Source: Porifericola rhodea
GTDB lineage: Bacteria; Bacteroidota; Bacteroidia; Cytophagales; Cyclobacteriaceae
DNA: 64,000 nt
Direction: 5' to 3'
Assembly: GCF_030506305.1 (NCBI RefSeq)
Contig: NZ_CP119421.1
Span: forward strand, 3,922,501 to 3,986,500
Under the pieces are notes generated by a model, which had not been told where the DNA came from, did not search any database, and saw nothing but the letters and a program-made list of their open reading frames with translations. Each line of letters opens with the position of its first letter. The first letter of the stretch is position 1. Of this stretch, positions 42,922 through 53,200 are shown piece by piece. A program made the translations under genes and the position numbers.

Positions 42922-43878
42922 ATGTCTTTGATTGTAAACCAACTTACTAAAACCTTTGGCAATCAACTGGCGGTGAATGATATCTCATTTGAAGCCAAAG
43001 CCGGTGAAATTCTGGGTTTTCTAGGTCCTAATGGGGCAGGCAAATCCACTACTATGAAAATAGCTACTGCTTACCTTCCCCCAAGTAGTGGTAGTGTAAA
43101 AGTTTGTGGGTATGATGTTGTAGAAAACTCTCTGGAAGTTAGAAAACAGATAGGCTATTTACCAGAGCACAATCCTCTTTACCTGGAGATGTATGTGCGT
43201 GAGTATCTGTATTTTATTGGCAGTATGTATCACCTTAAGGGAAAAAGGCTTAAGCAACGAATAAGTGAAATGGTAGAGTTGTGTGGCCTTACTTTAGAGC
43301 AAAATAAACATATAGGCTCCCTTTCCAAAGGTTACAGGCAGAGGGTAGGTCTGGCACAGGCCCTTATTCATGATCCGCAGGTCCTTATACTGGACGAACC
43401 TACCACAGGCCTGGATCCAAATCAGCTTACAGAAATCAGGAACCTGATTAAGAATATAAGTCAGGAGAAGACGGTAATTTTTTCAACCCACATTATGCAG
43501 GAGGTACAAGCACTTTGCGATAGGGTAGTCATAATTAATCGTGGAAAGCTGGTAATAGACAGTGATATTAAAGAGCTACAGCAGCATGAGCATGCTATTT
43601 CGCCAAAACAAAGAGTACAGGAAGTAGAGGTGGAATTTGACAGAGAGGTAGATACGGCTCTTTTAGGGCAGCTAAGTGCGGTTTCAGCAGTGCATACTAC
43701 CTCTCCTCATACATATATAATCACCAGTGCCGGTGAAAATGACGTACGTCCTTCTATTTTCCAGTTTGCCTGTGACCATGGTTATATTTTATTAGGCATG
43801 CAACAGCAGAAAAATAGCAAAGTCAGCCAATACGGCAATTCCCTGGAAGAAATTTTCCGCAATCTTACGCTTAACTAA
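42922..43878 (+). CDS. gldA: Gliding-motility ABC transporter ATPase GldA
   Basis: The ATP-binding subunit of the GldA-GldF-GldG transporter, required for gliding in Flavobacterium johnsoniae; its substrate is unknown. The 318 residues hold Walker A GPNGAGKST, the signature LSKGYRQRVGLAQA, Walker B VLILDEPTTGLD and the switch His in FSTHIMQEV, followed by an extra C-terminal domain of about 90 residues typical of NatA/CcmA-like ATPases. I chose the ATG at 42922; an in-frame TTG at 42907 lies before it. gldF follows 9 bases later. Its role in gliding here is inferred from the family and from the conserved gldA-F-G order. Confidence 0.88.
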   Translation: MSLIVNQLTKTFGNQLAVNDISFEAKAGEILGFLGPNGAGKSTTMKIATAYLPPSSGSVKVCGYDVVENSLEVRKQIGYLPEHNPLYLEMYVREYLYFIGSMYHLKGKRLKQRISEMVELCGLTLEQNKHIGSLSKGYRQRVGLAQALIHDPQVLILDEPTTGLDPNQLTEIRNLIKNISQEKTVIFSTHIMQEVQALCDRVVIINRGKLVIDSDIKELQQHEHAISPKQRVQEVEVEFDREVDTALLGQLSAVSAVHTTSPHTYIITSAGENDVRPSIFQFACDHGYILLGMQQQKNSKVSQYGNSLEEIFRNLTLN

Positions 43879-43887
43879 TCCTCCACT

Positions 43888-44616
43888 ATGTGGCAATTAT
43901 TTGTAAAGGAAGTTAATACTTATCTCAATTCTCTTATTGCTTATATAGTTATTGCAGTTTTTTTAACAGGAATAGGCTTACTCATGTGGGTGTTTCCTGA
44001 TACCAGTATTCTGCAATACGGCTATGCAGACATGTATACACTTTTCTCATTGAGCCCATACGTGTTTATGTTTTTAATACCGGCCATTACAATGAGAAGC
44101 TTTGCTGAAGAAAAAAAGGGTGGTACCATGGAGCTATTGCTCACACAACCTATCACTGATCTGCAACTAGTATTAGGTAAGCTCTTTGCCAACTGGCTGA
44201 TAGTAGTTTTTGCAATTTTGCCTACACTCGTATATTACTATTCTGTTTATCAGTTAGGTAGCCCCGAAGGTAACCTGGATTCAGCGGGTATCGCCGGCTC
44301 TTACGTAGGTTTAGTATTATTGGGTGGGGTATTTACATCTATAGGTGTACTCGCTTCAGCTCTAACTGAAAATCAGGTTATTGCATTTATTCTGGCAGTG
44401 TTTTTCTGCTTTTTCTTTTTCAGCGGATTTAGCTCTATAGCCTCAATAGATATATGGGGAGGAGCTTCTTATTTTATTGCACAGCTAGGCATATTGCACC
44501 ATTACGAGGCAATGAGCCGTGGACTTATAGATTCCAGAAATCTGGTGTATTTTGTTTCTGTAATGATGCTGATGATTTTACTAACTCAGCTCGTTCTAGG
44601 TAGTAGAAAGTGGTAA
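43888..44616 (+). CDS. gldF: Gliding-motility ABC transporter permease GldF
   Basis: A 242-residue inner-membrane permease with about six helices (near 15-35, 55-75, 100-122, 140-165, 172-192 and 218-238). The cytoplasmic EEKKGGTMELLLTQPITDLQ coupling segment is typical of the ABC-2 type. It lies directly after gldA (9 bases) and one base before gldG, forming the conserved gldAFG arrangement. The N-terminal WQLFVKEVNTYLNSLIAYI is typical of GldF. Confidence 0.9.
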   Translation: MWQLFVKEVNTYLNSLIAYIVIAVFLTGIGLLMWVFPDTSILQYGYADMYTLFSLSPYVFMFLIPAITMRSFAEEKKGGTMELLLTQPITDLQLVLGKLFANWLIVVFAILPTLVYYYSVYQLGSPEGNLDSAGIAGSYVGLVLLGGVFTSIGVLASALTENQVIAFILAVFFCFFFFSGFSSIASIDIWGGASYFIAQLGILHHYEAMSRGLIDSRNLVYFVSVMMLMILLTQLVLGSRKW

Positions 44617-44617
44617 A

Positions 44618-46339
44618 ATGAATAGAGAAAACACGCCAATGAGCAACACTGTTGAGCAGGCCTCTAAACAAGTCTTCTGGAAGGATATATCTCGCCTGGC
44701 TATAGGGGTAGCCATCATTATTGCTATCAATTTTATTAGCCAGCAGTATTTTTTTCGCCTGGATCTGACTGAAGAAAAAAGGTACAGTATTAACCCTGCC
44801 ACCAAGGAGCTTCTTGCTCAGATTGATGAAGAGTTAGAGATTATCAGTTATCTGGATGGTGAGTTAAATCCAGGTTTTCAGAGGTTAGAAAGAAGCTTGA
44901 ATGAAACTCTGGACGAGTTTGAAGTTTATGCAGGTAACGAACTTAAGATTCGCGAAATTAACCCTTTGGAAGTAGTTCCTAAAGAAGAACAGCAGGCTTT
45001 TTTTAGAAAACTAACTGAACTTGGTATTGAGCCTACCTATGTGTATGATGAAGAAGATGGGCAGCGAAGGCAAAAGTTGATAGTACCTGGGGTAATAATC
45101 AATTATAAAGGCCAGCAGGCTGGTGTGATGTTACTCAATGGTGATAGGGCAGCGGGTTCTCAGGAGGTGCTCAACCAGTCTATAGAAAGCGTAGAATACG
45201 AGCTGGCTAACGCAATACGTAAATTGATAAATACCGATAAAAAAACACTGGCCCTTATCCAGGGGCATGGAGAATTGGAGGGTGTTGATATTGTGGGTTT
45301 AAAGAGTGCGTTGGAAGAATACTACACTGTTGAAGAGCTCAATTTGACTGAAGTTAACTCGCTTCCTGAGTATGATGTAATTATGATTAACAAACCTGCG
45401 CTTAGGTTTAGTAAGCAAGATAAATACAAAATTGATCAATACATTATGAAAGGGGGGAAAGCTATGTTTTTTATTGACCCCTTACGCATAAATATGGATA
45501 GCATAGGTGAAAATGGTTCTATAGCTTTTCCGTATGACCTTAACCTGGATGACCAGCTTTTCCGGTATGGTATACGCATCAACAAAACTTTAGTGCAGGA
45601 TATCAAGTCTGGTGTATATCCGTTTGTGGTTGGTGAGATGGCAGGTCAGCCCCAGATTGTGCCTTTACAATGGCCATTTTTTCCGATTGTAAACAAATAT
45701 GGAAACCATCCGGCGGTAAAGAACATGGATGCTGTGTTTCTTCGTTTTCCCAGCGAGATGGATACTGTAGCGGCTGATGGAGTTGTTAAAACACCATTAA
45801 TGTTTAGTTCTGAGTATTCAAAGGTATCTCGTACTCCTATGATTGTGGATTTAAATGAGCTTAGAGAAGCCCCTAAGCCAGAAAACTTTACCGCAGGTTC
45901 ACAGGCTATTGCTTATTTACTGGAAGGTAATTTTACATCCTTATTTAAAAATAGAATATTACCAGACGTAGGGAGTGAGCAGAGTTTTATAGCCAAGAGT
46001 GAGCCTACTAAAATTGTAGTGGTAGCGGATGGAGATATTGTAAGAAATGATATAAATCGTAGTAATGGCAACCCATTACCATTAGGGTATGATCCTATCA
46101 CGGAAAGAAATTTTGCCAATGAAGATTTTGTGATCAACACTCTTTCTTACCTGACAGATGATCAGGGGCTTATTAATGCCAGAGCAAAAGAAATAAAGAT
46201 TCGCCCTCTGGATAAGGTAGAGATTGAGAATAATGCGCTTTTTTATCAGCTTCTGAATCTGGTCTTGCCTATTGTTCTTATAGTTATTTTCGGAATTATT
46301 AAAGCCTTTATTAGAAAGAGAAAATATGCTTCTTACTAA
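44618..46339 (+). CDS. gldG: Gliding-motility ABC transporter substrate-binding-like protein GldG
   Basis: A 573-residue protein anchored by an N-terminal membrane helix (about 28-48) and a C-terminal helix (about 545-562), with a large extracytoplasmic domain between them of the ABC-type uncharacterised transport class (PF09822/GldG). The segments LTEEKRYSINPATKELL and ALIQGHGELEGVDIVGLKSA are characteristic. It completes the gldA-gldF-gldG operon, one base after the gldF stop, and is followed by a terminator. Its direct role in gliding is known only by homology. Confidence 0.92.
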   Translation: MNRENTPMSNTVEQASKQVFWKDISRLAIGVAIIIAINFISQQYFFRLDLTEEKRYSINPATKELLAQIDEELEIISYLDGELNPGFQRLERSLNETLDEFEVYAGNELKIREINPLEVVPKEEQQAFFRKLTELGIEPTYVYDEEDGQRRQKLIVPGVIINYKGQQAGVMLLNGDRAAGSQEVLNQSIESVEYELANAIRKLINTDKKTLALIQGHGELEGVDIVGLKSALEEYYTVEELNLTEVNSLPEYDVIMINKPALRFSKQDKYKIDQYIMKGGKAMFFIDPLRINMDSIGENGSIAFPYDLNLDDQLFRYGIRINKTLVQDIKSGVYPFVVGEMAGQPQIVPLQWPFFPIVNKYGNHPAVKNMDAVFLRFPSEMDTVAADGVVKTPLMFSSEYSKVSRTPMIVDLNELREAPKPENFTAGSQAIAYLLEGNFTSLFKNRILPDVGSEQSFIAKSEPTKIVVVADGDIVRNDINRSNGNPLPLGYDPITERNFANEDFVINTLSYLTDDQGLINARAKEIKIRPLDKVEIENNALFYQLLNLVLPIVLIVIFGIIKAFIRKRKYASY

Positions 46340-46346
46340 CTAACAG

Positions 46347-46371
46347 AAAGACGCTCTCAAGAGCGTCTTTT
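46347..46371 (+). terminator. Rho-independent terminator after gldG
   Basis: AAAGACGCTCT-CA-AGAGCGTCTTTT, a perfect hairpin with a short T run, 8 bases after the gldG stop. It may also act on the convergent strand. Confidence 0.85.
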
Positions 46372-46415
46372 AGTTGAGTTTTACTGTGTTGAGTTTCATA
46401 TAAGTTGGTGTAGCT

Positions 46416-47309
46416 TCAGGATAGTCCGAAGATGGCATCCATACTTTTGGAGATGCTGCTCAGCCGCTCTCTGCCACCCCCTTTGACCTCTGCCGATGCC
46501 CAGCCTTCATAGCCTATCTTGTCCAGGGCTTTGTTTACCTCCGGCCAGTTGCAGTCTCCTTCCATCAGCTCTACCTCAAAGCCTTTCCATATCCCTTCGT
46601 TCTGCTGCTTGGCCCGGCTATACTCTTTTACATCCAGTTTCAGTATCCTCTTGCCCAGGGCTTCTATCCAGTGTTCCGGCCACCCATAGCGAACGATATT
46701 GCCTACGTCAAAGTACCAGCCTACCATCTCGCTGTCCAGCTCATCTACATAGCGGGCGGCTTCCACCGGGCTCAGCAGAAAGTTGTTCCATACATTCTCA
46801 AAAGCGATCTTCACTCCGGTCTCCTCTGCCAGGGGCAGCAGCTTTCTTACCTCTTCCTGAGACCGCTGGTAGGCCTGCGCATAGCTGGTATGCTGGTTAA
46901 CTACCCCGGGTACCAATAGCACGGTGGTGCCGCCATAGGCTTTGCAGTCTTGCAGCGCTGTCTCCATTGCCTTGCGGCACTGCGCCCGTACTTCTGGATC
47001 TGCATCCGATAGTGGGGCTTTCCAGTGTACTGAGTTGATTACTCCTGGTATCTCCAGACCCGAGGCCTCTTTGGCTTTGAGCACCTCATCTATCTTCAGG
47101 TTGCTGGGCGAGTCCATCTCTACCCCATCAAAGCCAATATCCCGAAGCAGCTTAAACTGATCGCTGATCGGCATCTTCACATCTACCATGCTGTACTTCA
47201 GACTCTTCTTAATCTTGCGACGAGGTGCTGAAGCCTCTATGCTTCCTATAGGCAGGCTGCTTGCCAGGGCAGCAGCCCCACTGAGTTTGACAAAGTCTCT
47301 TCTATGCAT
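46416..47309 (-). CDS. Tat-exported sugar phosphate isomerase/epimerase-like TIM-barrel protein
   Basis: A 297-residue protein of the xylose-isomerase-like/AP-endonuclease-2 barrel family, a group that includes hydroxypyruvate isomerase and various sugar epimerases. A twin-arginine signal (RRDFVKLSGAAALASSLP) directs it to the periplasm. Metal-site candidates lie in ENVWNNFLL and DVGNIVRYG, with a late GWASAEVKGG. It follows the Gfo/Idh/MocA gene with a 3-base gap in the same operon. Both genes are clearly GC-richer than their neighbours. The exact substrate is unknown. Confidence 0.85.
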   Translation of the reverse strand: MHRRDFVKLSGAAALASSLPIGSIEASAPRRKIKKSLKYSMVDVKMPISDQFKLLRDIGFDGVEMDSPSNLKIDEVLKAKEASGLEIPGVINSVHWKAPLSDADPEVRAQCRKAMETALQDCKAYGGTTVLLVPGVVNQHTSYAQAYQRSQEEVRKLLPLAEETGVKIAFENVWNNFLLSPVEAARYVDELDSEMVGWYFDVGNIVRYGWPEHWIEALGKRILKLDVKEYSRAKQQNEGIWKGFEVELMEGDCNWPEVNKALDKIGYEGWASAEVKGGGRERLSSISKSMDAIFGLS

Positions 47310-47312
47310 GGA

Positions 47313-48623
47313 TCAGCTGAATTCGGTGATACCAGGCATGGCTACTTCGGTTACCGGGTACTTCACCTCAAAGCTGTACTCCTCCGGCCCCAGCTTCTCC
47401 TGTGAGTTGATGGCTTCATCCCAGGTGATGGTCTGTCCGGTGTAGGCAGCCATTCTGCCCATAATTGCCAGCATAGTGCTCTGGGCCATGTACTCTCCGT
47501 CATTGACAGGCTCTCCTTTACGGATAGCGGCGAACAGCTCATTGTGCTCTGTCTGGTACATGTCGTTGCCATCTCCACGGTAGCGCCAACGCTCATCGGC
47601 CTGTATCTCGTGGCGGTTGCGGGTACAGTCTATAATAGCTTTGCCTTTGCTGCCGTTTACCTCCACAGCATAGCTGTTGGCACAGTTAAATTGCTGACGG
47701 CTGAAGTGGTAGCCTTTCTTGCCTCCTTCAAACTCATAGACGATAGCAAAGTGATCGTATACGTTACCGAACTTGGCATCGGTGCGTACCTGGCGGCCGC
47801 CTGTACCTACACAGCTTACTGGCTTTTCATCACCTAATGCCCAGGCCATCATGTCCAGGCTATGTACGGCCTGCTCTGCGATGTGGTCTCCGGAGATCCA
47901 GTTGTAGTACAGCCAGTTGCGCATCTGGTTTTCCATCTGGGTCCAGCCCGGCTGCGGCTCTTTAGACCATAGGGTACCCGTATTGTAGGTGTTGTAGATG
48001 GTGTGGATGTCTCCTACGCCTCCATCCAGTATACGAGCGAAGGTCTCTCTCTTGGGGAAGTGGTAGCGCCAGCAGAAGCCTGACATCAGCGAGGTCTTCT
48101 GGGCTTTGGCTTTTTGGGCCGCTTCCATCACTTTGCGTACGCCGGGGCCATCTACAGCCATAGGTTTTTCGCAGAACACATGCTTGCCCGCATCTACTAC
48201 GGCAGTAAGCTGGTCGGGACGGAAGGTGGGGGGGGTGGCTAACAATACCACATCTACATCAGAGGCAATCAGCTTTTTGTAAGCATCAAAACCGATGAAC
48301 TGATGGTCTTCATCTACCTGTACTTTTTTGCCATGGCCTTTCTTAAGGCTTTCCATACTCTGCTGCAGGCGGTCGGGGAAGATGTCTGCCATCGCGGTGA
48401 TGACTACATTATCATCAGCTTTGAGGGCCTGATTGGCCGCACCCGTGCCTCTACCGCCACAGCCTACCAGCCCTACTTTAAGCGTTTCGGCATTGATGCC
48501 TGCCCAGGCTGATTGGGGATTGATAAAGTTCAGTGCGAAGCTGCCACCTACTGCTGCCGCTCCAGTCGTTTTGATAAACTTACGCCTTGAGGAGTTAAGG
48601 TCATTGTAAGCATTGTTTTCCAT
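47313..48623 (-). CDS. Tat-exported Gfo/Idh/MocA-family oxidoreductase
   Basis: A 436-residue NAD(P)-dependent oxidoreductase with a Tat signal (SRRKFIKTTGAAAVGG) that exports it folded with its cofactor. The nucleotide-binding GLVGCGGRGTGAANQAL is near 51-67, the EKPMA motif near 149-153, and the C-terminal alpha/beta domain has GDHIAEQAVHSLD, where the histidine and aspartate are likely catalytic. It forms an operon with the TIM-barrel protein that follows. Such pairs often modify or degrade unusual sugars in the periplasm of Bacteroidota. The substrate cannot be stated. Confidence 0.9.
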   Translation of the reverse strand: MENNAYNDLNSSRRKFIKTTGAAAVGGSFALNFINPQSAWAGINAETLKVGLVGCGGRGTGAANQALKADDNVVITAMADIFPDRLQQSMESLKKGHGKKVQVDEDHQFIGFDAYKKLIASDVDVVLLATPPTFRPDQLTAVVDAGKHVFCEKPMAVDGPGVRKVMEAAQKAKAQKTSLMSGFCWRYHFPKRETFARILDGGVGDIHTIYNTYNTGTLWSKEPQPGWTQMENQMRNWLYYNWISGDHIAEQAVHSLDMMAWALGDEKPVSCVGTGGRQVRTDAKFGNVYDHFAIVYEFEGGKKGYHFSRQQFNCANSYAVEVNGSKGKAIIDCTRNRHEIQADERWRYRGDGNDMYQTEHNELFAAIRKGEPVNDGEYMAQSTMLAIMGRMAAYTGQTITWDEAINSQEKLGPEEYSFEVKYPVTEVAMPGITEFS

Positions 48624-48837
48624 GAGATATAAATTAAGCGTGTGAAATGTCTTGAATATACAAAAAAAATAGCGGTATGGAATAAAGTAAGATAGTGAAC
48701 AAAGTTAAGAGAGGTGTTTTTTAAAAGTGCTGTAAAAGCTTACAGCTTGTATATCATAATAAAAATTGAACTATACTAATAAATTATATGATATAGATTA
48801 GTGTTTCAGTTTTTGCGAACACTTAATATGCAATAGT

Positions 48838-49572
48838 ATGGTTCAAAGACTTACTCATTTACATGGTACTCGGTGGTTAGGGTTATGGCTTATCGTAAAG
48901 GCTGGAATCAGAAAAAGGTGGTTTGATTATGACTTTCATCATACAATGTATGAGACTGATTCCGCTTTACTACCAGGTCGTGTAACTGATCTGGATGATG
49001 AAAATATGGAAATTGAGAACCGGCAGGCTAAGCTTCAGAGTATTCAGGAAGTATTTAACAATGGCGAAGAAGAAATAGAGTGCTATCTAGAAGAAGCCGT
49101 AAATGCAGTATTAAGTAAGTTGCAGACTAGTATTATTGAGCGAAATATATTCGTTAGGATATATGCAGAAGATGATATTTCAATCTATACCAGGCCAAAA
49201 CTCCTTTATGTTATTCTAGAAAATCTGATTGAAAATGCAGTTAAATATAGCAGCCAGGGGAATATTCAATCTTATATTGAAATCAGTGTTAGAAAAGAGA
49301 ATGAAATATTAGAGTTAGTTATTGAGGATAATGGTGCTGGTATTGAGGAAAAAGCCTTCAAAAGTATATTTCAAGCCAATCAGAATAAACTGGATCGTTC
49401 AGCAAAAAGAGGATTAGGGCTTTACATCGTTAGAGAAGCATTAAAAAAAGTAGGAGGGACAATAAATTTCAGCAGTGAGAAAAGCTGTTTTACCAGAATT
49501 AAACTTCAGTTAAATACTTTACCTACTCAAAACAATGCAGTGCTCCCTCAAAAAAAGAAAATAAGACTTTAG
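48838..49572 (+). CDS. Orphan histidine-kinase-type ATPase protein without phospho-histidine domain
   Basis: A 244-residue protein whose C-terminal part (about 105-232) is a histidine-kinase-type ATPase domain with N box ENLIENAVKYS, G1 EDNGAGIEE and G2 RGLGLYIV. The usual sensor and DHp helices with the H box are missing. The first 60 residues (WLGLWLIVKAGIRKRWFDYD) match nothing I recognise. Upstream, the frame is closed by a TAG at 48799, so the loss is not hidden by a late start choice. It could be a truncated histidine kinase or a stand-alone ATPase regulator. It is convergent with, and overlaps by four bases, the next gene. Confidence 0.65.
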   Translation: MVQRLTHLHGTRWLGLWLIVKAGIRKRWFDYDFHHTMYETDSALLPGRVTDLDDENMEIENRQAKLQSIQEVFNNGEEEIECYLEEAVNAVLSKLQTSIIERNIFVRIYAEDDISIYTRPKLLYVILENLIENAVKYSSQGNIQSYIEISVRKENEILELVIEDNGAGIEEKAFKSIFQANQNKLDRSAKRGLGLYIVREALKKVGGTINFSSEKSCFTRIKLQLNTLPTQNNAVLPQKKKIRL

Positions 49573-50210
49573 AGAGTATAATAAGCTTCTTTTTCGTGAT
49601 CATGCATACGAATAGCGCCTTTGATTGTGAGGTCAGTCAAGATCCGCTGTGCTCGGCGTTTAGAAATATTAACGATTTGCATAAACTGTTTTTGAGTAAT
49701 TTTTTCATGTTTACCCAAAAAATCCAATAACTTTTTTTCGTTATGGCCTATACCTTTCAAAATTGAACTGATAGCTTTTTCTTCTGGCAGTTTTCCCTTT
49801 TGCATTAAGCTGATCATGTTTTTGCTGGCTGGTAAACTTTTATCTCTTTGCCGGATGTATACCAGATTCTGCTGATTTTCATCTCTGATAACATGAGGCT
49901 TAGTCTTGCTTTCTTTAATTTTTACGACTAAAACTGTTTTATCCTCCTCTTCATCTTCTACTTCTTCGTACTCCAAAGAAACTGGAGGGTCGCAGTAAAA
50001 ATCTGCTGCGGTTTCTAACACATATTTTTCTTCTTCCGGATCTACGCCAATGATTGTTTTATCGTCTTTTACACCTACTAATATTTTCCCTCCTTTAGTG
50101 TTGGCGAATGAGCTTATGGTTTTTGCAATTTTAAAAGGATCAGAAATGGTTTGTTTAAAGTCCACTTGTTCGTTTTCTCCTTTAAAAATAATCTTCTGTA
50201 GTTTCTTCAT
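49569..50210 (-). CDS. AlbA_2 (Schlafen-type) domain putative regulator with C-terminal winged helix
   Basis: A 213-residue protein with an N-terminal AlbA_2 domain (PF04326, about 1-125; ENEQVDFKQTISDPFKIAKT and SFANTKGGKILVGVKDD), a very acidic stretch (EEVEDEEEDKT), and a C-terminal winged-helix-like segment (ITQKQFMQIVNISKRRAQRI). This combination is found in many putative transcriptional regulators of Bacteroidota. I chose the ATG at 50210 (MKKLQKI); a longer form from 50255 would add 15 residues lacking homology. It is cytoplasmic. The gene follows the giant secreted protein gene in the same direction. Target genes are unknown. Confidence 0.78.
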   Translation of the reverse strand: MKKLQKIIFKGENEQVDFKQTISDPFKIAKTISSFANTKGGKILVGVKDDKTIIGVDPEEEKYVLETAADFYCDPPVSLEYEEVEDEEEDKTVLVVKIKESKTKPHVIRDENQQNLVYIRQRDKSLPASKNMISLMQKGKLPEEKAISSILKGIGHNEKKLLDFLGKHEKITQKQFMQIVNISKRRAQRILTDLTIKGAIRMHDHEKEAYYTL

Positions 50211-50251
50211 CAATGGTAAAACAGGTGAGCAAGTTATAAAGTTGGTGGTAA

Positions 50252-53200
50252 TCAATATTTGCTACCAACAGCTACTTTTGACCTAAAAATACTAACATTC
50301 CCTTTTGGATTAAAAACTTCCAACCACACAATATAGTATCCATTTTTCACTCTTTTTTGATGGTCGTCAGTTCCGTCCCAATTGAAAAATCCCTCTTCAG
50401 CAATGCTGATGTTCTTTGCCAAAGAGCGCACCAACTGACCGCGAGCACTGAATATCTTCAAATTCGCAATGTTGCCATTGCCAGCAATTTGATAACGAAT
50501 ACTGGCAAAATCACGAAAGCCGGATTGGTCAGGATAAAAAATTTGAGGTTCTACCTGAAGGGCATGAGCCAGTAAACGTTCGTGAGTAGACATTCGCTGC
50601 GAGTTGGGTGCGGTAGGCGTTGCATAACCGACGCTCGATGCCGCAGATTGCCAATTATTATGATCGTTTTCATCGCTTTCCCAGTTGAGTCTCTCTAAAG
50701 ATACACCTCTGGTCTCCTGAATTAAAGGATGATGCCAATCTGGTGTATAATCAACTTGCTGCATAATACAATTGCGCTGGTCTAGTAGCGTTATTTGTCC
50801 TCCTTCAGATAGAAGGTTAGGAAAACTTTCTAGTGCAATGCAATTTTTTTCTGTGGCTTTTGGGTAGTCTGCCATTAGGTGATCTACATCAGGTGTTAGT
50901 GCTATATATGTTGAAGGTTTAATTATCAAAGTTTGCTGACTAAGTAAAGATGTATTACCATCCTGATTCTTAAGCTTCCACTGTTTTAAATTAATGTGCT
51001 TATTAGAATTGTTATACAATTCTATAAAATCAACACCTCCACTGCGAGGGTGAAATAGTATCTCACTAATTAAAACATCATCATCGGAATGTGCTTCTGG
51101 TAAAATAACTTCAGCAAACTGCCTGTTAAATTGAACATTGCCAGAACAATCCTTCAAGTGATCAATATATAATGCGCTTGTTTTACCTACTTTGAGTGGC
51201 TCTTCAAGTTCTGCTTTAATTTTATATCCCTCTAAACTTAAAAGCATAAGGTTCAGGGGTATGTCATCCAGTACAATGGAGATTTCATTTAGAACATTTT
51301 GATCCAGTTTTTCACTAAATACTATAGTGATATGTAGGCTATCATCGGCCAATGTTTCTAAGAGGGTAGGTGCTACATTATCAGGTCTGCTTTCGGTAAC
51401 AGAGTTTACACTTGAGGGTGTTCCTCCGTTAGGATGGTCAGAAGCCCTCCAGTTTATTTTTTCCTGACAGGGCAAGCCTTTATCTATCATCTCCAGCGAC
51501 CAACCACCCGTGTTTTTAGTAGCGTTATTATACCAACTGTCATCATAAGCTACACTATGAATCACCTCATCATTTTCATTGATAAGCTGCAAAATATCCG
51601 CATCATCATTTAGGTTAGGAAAAGAGGTAATGCCCAAGCATTTACCAAATTTAGATAAGCTTTCTAGGTCTGTGGTAGCACATAGCGTCAGGTATTCGCC
51701 GGCAGCTAGCCAGTAATTTGGTAGGCTTACAGTTTTTTGAGCATCAGCTAAACGTATCTGAGAAAGCTGTAATATTTGATTGCTGGCATTATATACTTCT
51801 ATGTATTCTGCAACTGGTAATGGCGTAGCAGCTGAAGGCTTGGCCATAATCTCGGTGAATAATAGAGCATGAGTAGTTGGAGTGTGTGCTTTACCAATAA
51901 GATGAATAGAACTGGGTAGGGTAGTACTATCTACATTTGATAGATGTTTCACCTCTAAACGGTATAAACTATCTGCCTTAAAGCCAGAGGTAAAAAAAAG
52001 TTGTATACTGTTTTGCTCTTTGATATAAAGCGCTGCCTCAGGATGCCCAATAGAAGGAATGAAAAAGTTAGTAACATCTTCTGCAGTAGAGGAATTTAAT
52101 TTAGTGGTGAGTTTTATATCCACTATTCCTGCCAGGTTTAAAGTAAGATTGTCTATGTAATCCTGATACTCAAATTTTAGAGTTTGAGTATGTTCCTGAT
52201 ATGAGTATTGAAGGTTGTAATGTATGGACTCTCTAAAAGGATGAGTAAAAAGAAGTTTAATACTGTATGGATCTATTAGATTAACCGACTCAGGAGTTTC
52301 ATCATTAAGCAGAAAGTTTTCATTTTTTAAATCAAATAGGGAGATATCTGAGGTAAAGTTCAGTAGCATCTCATACTCTGATAAAGGGGAAATATGTCCT
52401 ATAGTTGCTCTCTGATGTATGATTTTAACATTGATAGGCTTAGTAATTTGATTGTAGTTATGGTCAGCGAAATTTGAAAGCTCAAAACTGATTGTATCCA
52501 AGTTAATCGTTTCTGTGCTGGATATTAACACATGATTCGGTTCCAGTAGGTAGAACTTAATAGATTGCGTCCTGATTCCTTTTAGCTTCTGTATGAAGTG
52601 GTTTACACCTATATCTTCTGGCATTATCGCTTCATTAAAAATCAGCATGATTTTGCTGTGACTGAAAACATAAGCTGAATCCAGTCGTGGTGCTTGTTGG
52701 TCGTAATAGAACTTATATTCTTTATTGGGCTTGCTGAAGTTTCCAGAACTGTCTGACAGCCCCTCAAAGGCAAAGTAGTACCATTTTTCCTGAGCTAAGC
52801 CTTCTGGTATCCTAATTTGAAGCTGATTAGAATCAATTATGAGATCTTGAAAATTAGTAAGTTCTTGATTAATGAATAGCTTTACTTCATTAGTATAGGA
52901 GGTATCCAGTGCTTCATCAAATGTAAAGCTGAGCTTAAAGTTGTCAATTATATTTAAAGAGTCTATTTCGGGGCTTTTAGTATCAAAAAAGAACCTGTAG
53001 ATAGGAGTAGTAAGAGGTTTACTTTGCTTGTTAAAAAGGCTTCCAATACTCAACTCATGATCTTTATTAGCATCAAGTGCTTCTTCAAATAAGAGGCGGA
53101 TTATATTAGTCTCTTCCTCATATATGATCTTATTAGGGTGACCTATAGAGCGATCAAGTGTATAGTTTTCCTTATTCATTAATGATACAAAGCTAGCTTG

